DNA from: CAZGSG01 sp964528095
GTDB lineage: Bacteria; Bacteroidota; Bacteroidia; Chitinophagales; Chitinophagaceae
Assembly (NCBI GenBank): GCA_964528095.1
Contig: CAZGSG010000176.1
Coordinates: 1 to 11,975 of the forward strand
DNA length: 11,975 nucleotides
Reading direction: 5' to 3'
Shown: positions 6,923 through 11,975 of the stretch, in pieces
Numbering within the stretch: the first letter of the stretch is position 1
Layout of the letters: every line of letters starts with the position of its first letter
Program-made: the position numbers and the translations under genes
The notes under the pieces: model-generated
Database searches by the model: none
Seen by the model: the letters and a program-made list of their open reading frames with translations, nothing else
Told to the model about the DNA's origin: nothing

Positions 6923-9793
6923 CTATTTTGTTATTATGATTTTACCCGAATTCCTGTTATTAATCTTCAATAAGTAAAAACCTGCGTTTAACCCGACAGT
7001 TGGAATTTCTACAAGTGGACTTTCGTTAAAACGTCGTGACCACACCAGTTTACCATCGGGTGTATAAAGCTGTATCACCTGTATGTTCTGTGCCCGTACC
7101 GTCACAGGCTTGCCTTTGCCGGCGGGGTTGGGATAAATTTGTATTCTTCCGTTGGTTTTGTTGATACGAACTATTATCACATTGCTATAAATAGACCTCT
7201 CGTCAATATCTACCTGCCGGAGTCGATAATACAAACTACCTGAATTGAGCAAAGCTGCATCCTCGTGTATAAATGTATATGCCTGCGGTATCGAGGTATT
7301 GCCGGCAGCAGATACTACGCCGGCTTTTTGATAACGGATGCCGTCAACGGAGTATTCGATCTCGAAACGACTACTGTTCTGCTCCTGGCCGGTGGTCCAA
7401 TTCAGAAGCACGTCCCCTCCTGACTGGATAGCATCGAAACGAAGCATCCGGACCGGCAATATCGCCCCGGTATAAGTAATCACTATCGTCGCGGAGGCAG
7501 CGTAGCTGCCCGCATTGTCGGCTACTGTATAAGAGATAGGCGTGGGATTATGTGTAAACCCGGGCAGTGGTGTAAAAGTAATTTCACCGGTGGCTGCATC
7601 TACCGACCAGGTGCCTTCACCGGGAACCGTCACTTCAATTATATTGCCGTTGCCTTCTGTTACTGAGGGAGAGCCGGGAGGTGTGATCAGGCTTACGGTA
7701 GTAGGGTCGAGTGTACCGCCGGCAGGGTCACTATCGTTCAGCAAAGGAGCCATAGTCACTGCCTGTCCGAGTGTATTACCTGTGCTATTATCATCATTGG
7801 CAAGAGGCGGCTCCTGGATACCGAAATTAATGTTCGTGGTACTGGCCGCAGGGGTAAAGGAATTGCTGATACCGTCCGCGAGGCCATCGTCACCAATAGA
7901 GGCGCTATTGTTTTCACCCGTACTGACCCAGCCCGGAGGCAGAGAAATGGCGGGTTGGGGATCACCGGCTGTCGCACTGGCAGTCGTAATAAGCACAGTA
8001 TATGGCAGATCCGGGGCGATATTAGTAAAAAGAAACACTCCAGCCGCGTTTACTGTCGCAACGGCGACAACTATGTTATTATTGAGAAGCATTGCATTGA
8101 GACCGCCTGCATTTGTTACACTACCATTTACCGTATTATCTGAAAGACCATTTATATCGTTAAATACAGTACCACTGATAGTAATTGGTGGAGCATCGGT
8201 AATGGTATAGCTATTATTGAGTATAGCGGGTCCACAGGAATTGGCATCCGCTATCTGTAAAGATATCGAAGATGGATTTTGTATCGTCATTAGGATGGTT
8301 TCATCCGCTTCAGCAGGCACAAGATCCGCCACCACTTGTATATAAGGTGCCAGGCTGATGGCCGTGGCGTTGGTACCATCATAAAAACCGGCAGGTATGT
8401 TAACGATGATCAGACCGCTGGGTGCTGTGGGTGTTATATAGTCGGTGCCGCGGGTAGCTGTGCCGCCCGTGATATTGAGTTCTACTGTACTGGGCGTAGC
8501 CAACTCCCCGGTGAGATATAGTTTGGGAAGATTGGCTGTGGCGATCGATTCGGGACCAGTGCCTGAACCCTGGTTGAGTGTGACCATCGTACTTAAGGAA
8601 GTAATTGTTACCGCATCGAGAAAATTGCCGCTGCCGAGAGAACCTCCGAACGAACTTACAGCCCTGTATCCGAAAGTAACCACCTTACTGACGCCGCTGG
8701 TATTGGTCCAGGTGCCGCTATATTGTGTCCAGCCAGCAGCATTGGTAGGATGGGTTCCTGAAACCGTAGTGGTGGCAGGTGTAAGTACGGAGGCCGTATG
8801 CGTGCCCGCCTGTGCATTATTGTCGCTGAACTCCGCGACATCAATATCGTCGATCGAAAGACGCATCACGTCTACCCCATCACGACCACGGTGTGCAAAT
8901 GAAAAGCCGAATGTTTCGCCCGGTAAAACACAAATTGGTTGTTGTACTACCATACCGTTGGTGAATGCATTCAATTCTGCAAAATAACTGCCTTCAAAGG
9001 CAGGCACTCCATTAAATCCAGATCTCCAGATCTCCAAAAAGCTTCCATCTGTGGGGGTCGAGGGATCCATTCCGCTCATAGCAACCATCTCGGTGGTACT
9101 CCAGCCAGGGATCGCTCCTTCACGGGCATAACCGACAGTCGCAGTGACTACGCCGGTTTCAAATCCCCCATTCGTAATGGCCCGTACAGGCGGTGGTCCC
9201 GCAAAGACCTGCAATTCGGTAGGATCAAGGTAATCATCCTGCAAATTGAGCAAAAAAATATGCCGTGCTTTATGCTGGCCGATATTCAGATTTAAGACAT
9301 TGCCTGGAATAACTGGTCCCAGATTCTGCCCTGCAATTCCGGGAATATTGGGGTTGGCCCCGGTAGCGCCAAAAGGAGTGGAGCCGGTCGGGTCCGTATA
9401 TACAATTCGATTATACCGGGCCTGGCTGGTATAAGCGCTTGGATTATCTCCCTGGCTTGTACCCACGGCCGAGGGCCAGGTTACGAGCATAAAACGACGG
9501 AGACGATTGGCGCTGCCGGGTCTGCATCCAATCGTCACCCGGTCAATAAAATAATCAGCGCCCAGGTCTATCTGAAACCATTCGCCTAAAGGAGGCGCCA
9601 GCAAATTGTTAGTGTGCGCAAAAGTGTTAAAGTTTCCATCGGTAAGATTGGAATTGGGAAAAAGTCCAGCATTAAAATTAGAAGAAGATAATACCGGCTT
9701 GCCCAGTGCAAGATTGGTCTGAGCTGTGGCCTGTCTTCCTATGCTAAACATTAACAGGATAAAAAAAAATGAAGTGTAAATGTTTGTTTTCAT
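6923..9793 (-). CDS. large multidomain T9SS-secreted surface protein (F5/8C-like, Calx-beta-like, SdrD_B-like, CshA-type repeat, sorting domain)
   Basis: 956 residues from ATG 9793; a TTG three codons upstream only extends the frame. Signal peptide 1-25 (ending ATAQ). Regions in order: F5/8 type C or discoidin-like (26-198: NLALGKP, NLTDGNF, EWFQIDLG); a jelly-roll-like domain (about 205-397: GWSTT, SGFNGVPAFEGSYFAELNA, FAHRGRDGVDVM); Calx-beta-like (about 404-515: GGTATRGTDYI, EADETILM); SdrD_B/Cna-B-like (about 537-658: ISGTVFNDING, GDDGLADG, NFGIQEPP); one CshA-type fibril repeat (about 664-775: NDSDPAGGTLDPTTV, GEGTWSVDAATGEITFTP, ISYTVADN); Fn3-like (780-875); type A sorting domain with YPNP at 887-890 and final KIIITK. 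No catalytic domain is seen, so an adhesin, glycan-binding or stalk-like surface role is inferred. It is probably transcribed alone: long AT-rich DNA lies upstream and a strong terminator downstream. Confidence 0.88.
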   Translation of the reverse strand: MKTNIYTSFFFILLMFSIGRQATAQTNLALGKPVLSSSNFNAGLFPNSNLTDGNFNTFAHTNNLLAPPLGEWFQIDLGADYFIDRVTIGCRPGSANRLRRFMLVTWPSAVGTSQGDNPSAYTSQARYNRIVYTDPTGSTPFGATGANPNIPGIAGQNLGPVIPGNVLNLNIGQHKARHIFLLNLQDDYLDPTELQVFAGPPPVRAITNGGFETGVVTATVGYAREGAIPGWSTTEMVAMSGMDPSTPTDGSFLEIWRSGFNGVPAFEGSYFAELNAFTNGMVVQQPICVLPGETFGFSFAHRGRDGVDVMRLSIDDIDVAEFSDNNAQAGTHTASVLTPATTTVSGTHPTNAAGWTQYSGTWTNTSGVSKVVTFGYRAVSSFGGSLGSGNFLDAVTITSLSTMVTLNQGSGTGPESIATANLPKLYLTGELATPSTVELNITGGTATRGTDYITPTAPSGLIIVNIPAGFYDGTNATAISLAPYIQVVADLVPAEADETILMTIQNPSSISLQIADANSCGPAILNNSYTITDAPPITISGTVFNDINGLSDNTVNGSVTNAGGLNAMLLNNNIVVAVATVNAAGVFLFTNIAPDLPYTVLITTASATAGDPQPAISLPPGWVSTGENNSASIGDDGLADGISNSFTPAASTTNINFGIQEPPLANDDNSTGNTLGQAVTMAPLLNDSDPAGGTLDPTTVSLITPPGSPSVTEGNGNIIEVTVPGEGTWSVDAATGEITFTPLPGFTHNPTPISYTVADNAGSYAASATIVITYTGAILPVRMLRFDAIQSGGDVLLNWTTGQEQNSSRFEIEYSVDGIRYQKAGVVSAAGNTSIPQAYTFIHEDAALLNSGSLYYRLRQVDIDERSIYSNVIIVRINKTNGRIQIYPNPAGKGKPVTVRAQNIQVIQLYTPDGKLVWSRRFNESPLVEIPTVGLNAGFYLLKINNRNSGKIIITK

Positions 9794-10868
9794 ATACGTC
9801 AATTAAAAGAATAATTAAGTAGAGAACCGAATGAAGTAGGGCATCTGTACACAAGTATGTACTGAAGTGTTTCCATCGAAAGTTGGGTTGAATACTGAGG
9901 AACTAGCGAGTATGCAAAGCGGGAGGAACCGCTGGGACAATTATGATGGAAGGATAAATACAGACCAGCCAAAACAGGTCTGAGATAAGTTTTCATATTA
10001 ATTGGGCTTAAGTTTCGACAAACTTTTTAAAGTATATCTATACTAGTATCAAGTCGCATAAAGATATAAAGTTTTTAAAATTTGAAAAGGATAACGGTGA
10101 CTTATTGATGTATGTATTGATTTGTACCTAGTGTTTGTTAAGTGATACCACTTATCAAACAAGAGCTACAATCGGATAATGTTATAAAAGAGATCCGTTT
10201 TATTGTTTTTATATAAATTTTTTATGCTGGCGAGAGTTATCTGATTATCTCCTGGAAATTAAAATGGAAGCAATGAGTTTCTTATTAATTGAGACAACGT
10301 ATTCAAACAAAATCGTTGTTCCCTATTGATTCGATTAATTTTTACTCTTAAAGAAATATGAAAGCATGTATCAGAAGAAATTCATTACATGTTTATTCAG
10401 GAGTGAAATGTTTGACCAATAAAAATGAAAAAGATGTATTCAATATTTTGATGGCATAGCCGGGTACTATTAAAAAAAATGAGGATCAATAATAAAAATA
10501 AGCAGGATACCAATGAACGATGGCCTTGATCTAAGCCATCAAAAAATAAGATTGACGAGGCAGATCGGCAAACTCCGATAAGATGTGAATGCTATCTTTT
10601 TGTTGCTTACCACATATTCTGGGTTTAGAAATTTTTTTGGCTATAACGGCCAGATATCCGAACTAACGGATACCGGTAAGTTTGCCTTATCTGTAATACT
10701 AGTTGCTCTGATCGGTAAAAACCCCGCCAAAGAGGACTATACCCCCCTTTTTTTATTTGCCAAAAGAAACGATTAATAAAAAAAGCGTTCTATTTACAGA
10801 TAACAGTGAAGAATAATGGATGTTCGGCTTGCTTTTTCTTTCTTTGTAGAATTCGATAAAAAAATCAA
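9794..10868. other. gene-free intergenic region of about 1.07 kb, mostly very AT-rich
   Basis: It separates two divergent genes, the surface protein on minus and the glycosyltransferase on plus. From 9800 to about 9990 the composition is close to coding DNA and one minus-strand 65-codon frame covers it, ending 5 bases before the surface-protein ATG (see findings). From about 10000 to 10560 it is strongly AT-rich: 10021-10080 has 12 G or C in 60, 10441-10500 about 16. Only short frames occur. Small hairpins: CAGACC/GGTCTG (9961-9966, 9977-9982), AGCGG/CCGCT (9918-9922, 9929-9933), ACAACG/CGTTGT (10294-10299, 10314-10319). No tRNA, known riboswitch or insertion-sequence end is recognisable, and no exact TAnnTTTG box was found on either strand. 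Confidence 0.7.
9961..9982. repeat. inverted repeat CAGACC / GGTCTG upstream of the surface protein gene
   Basis: Perfect 6-base arms with a 10-base loop, about 170-190 bases before the surface-protein ATG. If the transcript starts further upstream it would be in its 5' leader; otherwise it could be an operator. No T-run follows on either strand. Confidence 0.25.
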
Positions 10869-11975
10869 TTGGTGGACCTATCCGTTATTATAGTCAATTA
10901 CAATGTAAAGCATTTCCTGGAGCAGTGCCTGTTTTCAGTACATAAAGCGATAAAAGGCTTATCGGCTGAAGTAATCGTTATTGACAACAACTCATCTGAT
11001 GACAGCGTGGCATACCTGCAACCAGCATTTCCTTTTGTACAATTTATATTGAATAAGGAAAACACGGGATTCGGCCGTGCCTGTAACCAGGGCCTTGCGC
11101 TGGCAAGCGGTGAAAAAATCCTTTTTTTAAACCCCGATACGATTGTTCCGGAAGACTGTTTTACCCGTAGTATTGAATTCTTTGAATCTCATCCCGAAGC
11201 CGGAGCTATTGGCATCCGCATGCTGGATGGAAGTGGAAAGTTTTTGAAAGAGTCCAAACGATCTTTCCCGGAACCAATGACATCCCTGTACAAACTCGCA
11301 GGGTTAGCCCGCCTGTTTCCAAAATCAAGGATTTTTTCCAACTATCATCTTGGCTACCTCGACGAAAACCAATCGCATGAAGTGGATGTGCTTGCCGGCG
11401 CCTTTATGATGATCAGGAAAGAAGTGCTGGATAAAACCGGCGGCTTTGATGAGATCTTCTTTATGTATGGCGAGGATGTTGATCTTAGTTACCGGATCCA
11501 GAAAGCAGGCTATAAAAATTATTATTTTGCTGGCAGCTCTATCATTCACTTCAAAGGAGAAAGCACGGCCAAGGGAAGTCTGAATTATGTGAGGATGTTC
11601 TATAATGCCATGAGCACTTTTGTACGGAAGCACTATGGCGGAAGCAAGGCGGGCATTTTTAATTTTTTGATCCATCTTGCCATATGGTTGAGAGCCGGCT
11701 TTACAGCTACTGCAAATTTTATACGCCGGTTTGGGCTTCCGTTGATAGATGCAGGACTTATCATGTTATCCTTTTGGGTACTGAAAGAGGTTTGGAATAG
11801 TTATATACGTCCCGATACACGCTATGAAAAATCATTATTATGGACCGCTATTCCTTCTTTTACCCTGTTTTTCCTGGTAACGGCTTATTACGCGGGACTC
11901 TACGACAGATGGTATAAACGATCGGAGCTGATACAGTCCATGCTCATCGCGACAATTGTTTTGCTGGCAGGATAT
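10869..11975 (+). CDS. family 2 glycosyltransferase with C-terminal membrane region, cut by window edge
   Basis: 369 residues are visible; the frame is still open at the right edge. An in-frame TAA at 10857-10859 limits the start, and the only candidates before the conserved fold are TTG (10869) and GTG (10872); there is no ATG until 11219, inside the domain. The GT-A fold of family 2 is clear: LSVIIVNYN (4-12), VIVIDNNSSDDS (35-46), NTGFGRACNQGL (65-76), FLNPDT (86-91, D90 a likely metal or nucleotide-sugar ligand), GGFDEIFFMYGEDVDLSYR (191-209). This resembles rhamnosyltransferase-type enzymes of O-antigen, capsule or exopolysaccharide synthesis. After residue 260 come hydrophobic segments (about 263-283, 290-309, 323-345, 354-369 onward) with AGLYD at 342-346, recalling the membrane part of polyprenyl-phosphate sugar transferases. 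Donor and acceptor are unknown. It faces a 1.07 kb gap upstream. Confidence 0.9.
   Translation, partial: MVDLSVIIVNYNVKHFLEQCLFSVHKAIKGLSAEVIVIDNNSSDDSVAYLQPAFPFVQFILNKENTGFGRACNQGLALASGEKILFLNPDTIVPEDCFTRSIEFFESHPEAGAIGIRMLDGSGKFLKESKRSFPEPMTSLYKLAGLARLFPKSRIFSNYHLGYLDENQSHEVDVLAGAFMMIRKEVLDKTGGFDEIFFMYGEDVDLSYRIQKAGYKNYYFAGSSIIHFKGESTAKGSLNYVRMFYNAMSTFVRKHYGGSKAGIFNFLIHLAIWLRAGFTATANFIRRFGLPLIDAGLIMLSFWVLKEVWNSYIRPDTRYEKSLLWTAIPSFTLFFLVTAYYAGLYDRWYKRSELIQSMLIATIVLLAGY

Noticed and set aside
6731..6973. 80-codon plus-strand frame between the SuhB-family and surface-protein genes
   Set aside because: It runs through the intrinsic terminator hairpin and into the 3' end of the opposite-strand gene, and has no recognisable features.
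7542..8210. 222-codon plus-strand frame inside the surface-protein gene
   Set aside because: It is antisense to a clearly coding region with recognisable domains and shows no family features; a shadow produced by codon bias of the real gene. The same holds for the frames at 8445-8987, 5894-6301 and 3955-4251.
10358..10459. 33-codon plus-strand frame starting MKACIRRNSLHVYS in the AT-rich gap
   Set aside because: Weak upstream AAAGAA only, no homology, no compositional signal; expected by chance in a gap of this size.
10700..10760. C-run followed by a T-run (CCCCCCTTTTTTT) resembling a terminator
   Set aside because: No upstream arm pairs with the C-run to give a stable stem, and no gene on the plus strand ends there.
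10585..10776. 63-codon plus-strand frame in the intergenic gap
   Set aside because: No convincing ribosome binding site, no recognisable motif, and the composition matches the surrounding non-coding DNA.
11325..11675. 116-codon minus-strand frame
   Set aside because: Antisense to the conserved GT2 domain, including its EDVDLSYR motif region; a shadow.

Overview
The window looks like chromosomal DNA of a member of the Bacteroidota, most likely the Chitinophagales; I cannot fix the genus. The evidence is two secreted proteins with type IX secretion (T9SS) style C-terminal modules, one of them carrying a YPNP motif. A promoter -7 box of the Bacteroidota type (TAnnTTTG) abuts an ATG, the ribosome binding sites are mostly weak, and the lipoprotein S41 peptidase is of a type common in this phylum. 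Genes are roughly 45-50% GC, while one intergenic stretch near 10.0-10.87 kb is much more AT-rich.

Layout. (1) Positions 1-1299, minus strand: a small secreted protein (631-1299) followed 46 bases later by the N-terminal part of a PQQ-dependent sugar dehydrogenase (584 to beyond base 1). (2) 1300-1598: a divergent intergenic region with three direct copies of an 8-mer and two short inverted repeats. (3) 1599-3241, plus strand: an omega-amidase-like nitrilase and a PAP2 phosphatase. (4) 3251-6658, minus strand: in transcription order inositol-monophosphatase-family protein, thiamine-monophosphate kinase ThiL (ATGA overlap), and an S41 lipoprotein peptidase that converges on the PAP2 gene with only 9 bases between the stop codons. 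(5) 6923-9793, minus strand: a 956-residue mosaic T9SS surface protein with a clear intrinsic terminator behind it. (6) 9794-10868: about 1.07 kb without a convincing gene. (7) 10869 to the right edge, plus strand: a family 2 glycosyltransferase with a membrane-embedded C-terminal part, cut by the window.

Functionally the set is mostly housekeeping (thiamine diphosphate synthesis, a phosphatase of the SuhB family, 2-oxo acid amide repair) mixed with envelope and surface functions (PAP2 phosphatase, periplasmic peptidase, secreted sugar dehydrogenase, adhesin-like protein, glycan synthesis). I see no phage, insertion sequence, CRISPR, tRNA or rRNA, and no convincing new defence or mobile system. 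The more interesting points are the apparently leaderless promoter of the SuhB-family gene, the T9SS tail-only protein, the repeated 8-mer in the divergent promoter region, the large AT-rich gap, and the GT2/membrane architecture at the right edge. Three starts given here differ from the longest open frames: 1599 instead of 1563, 6658 instead of 6664, and 9793 instead of 9802.
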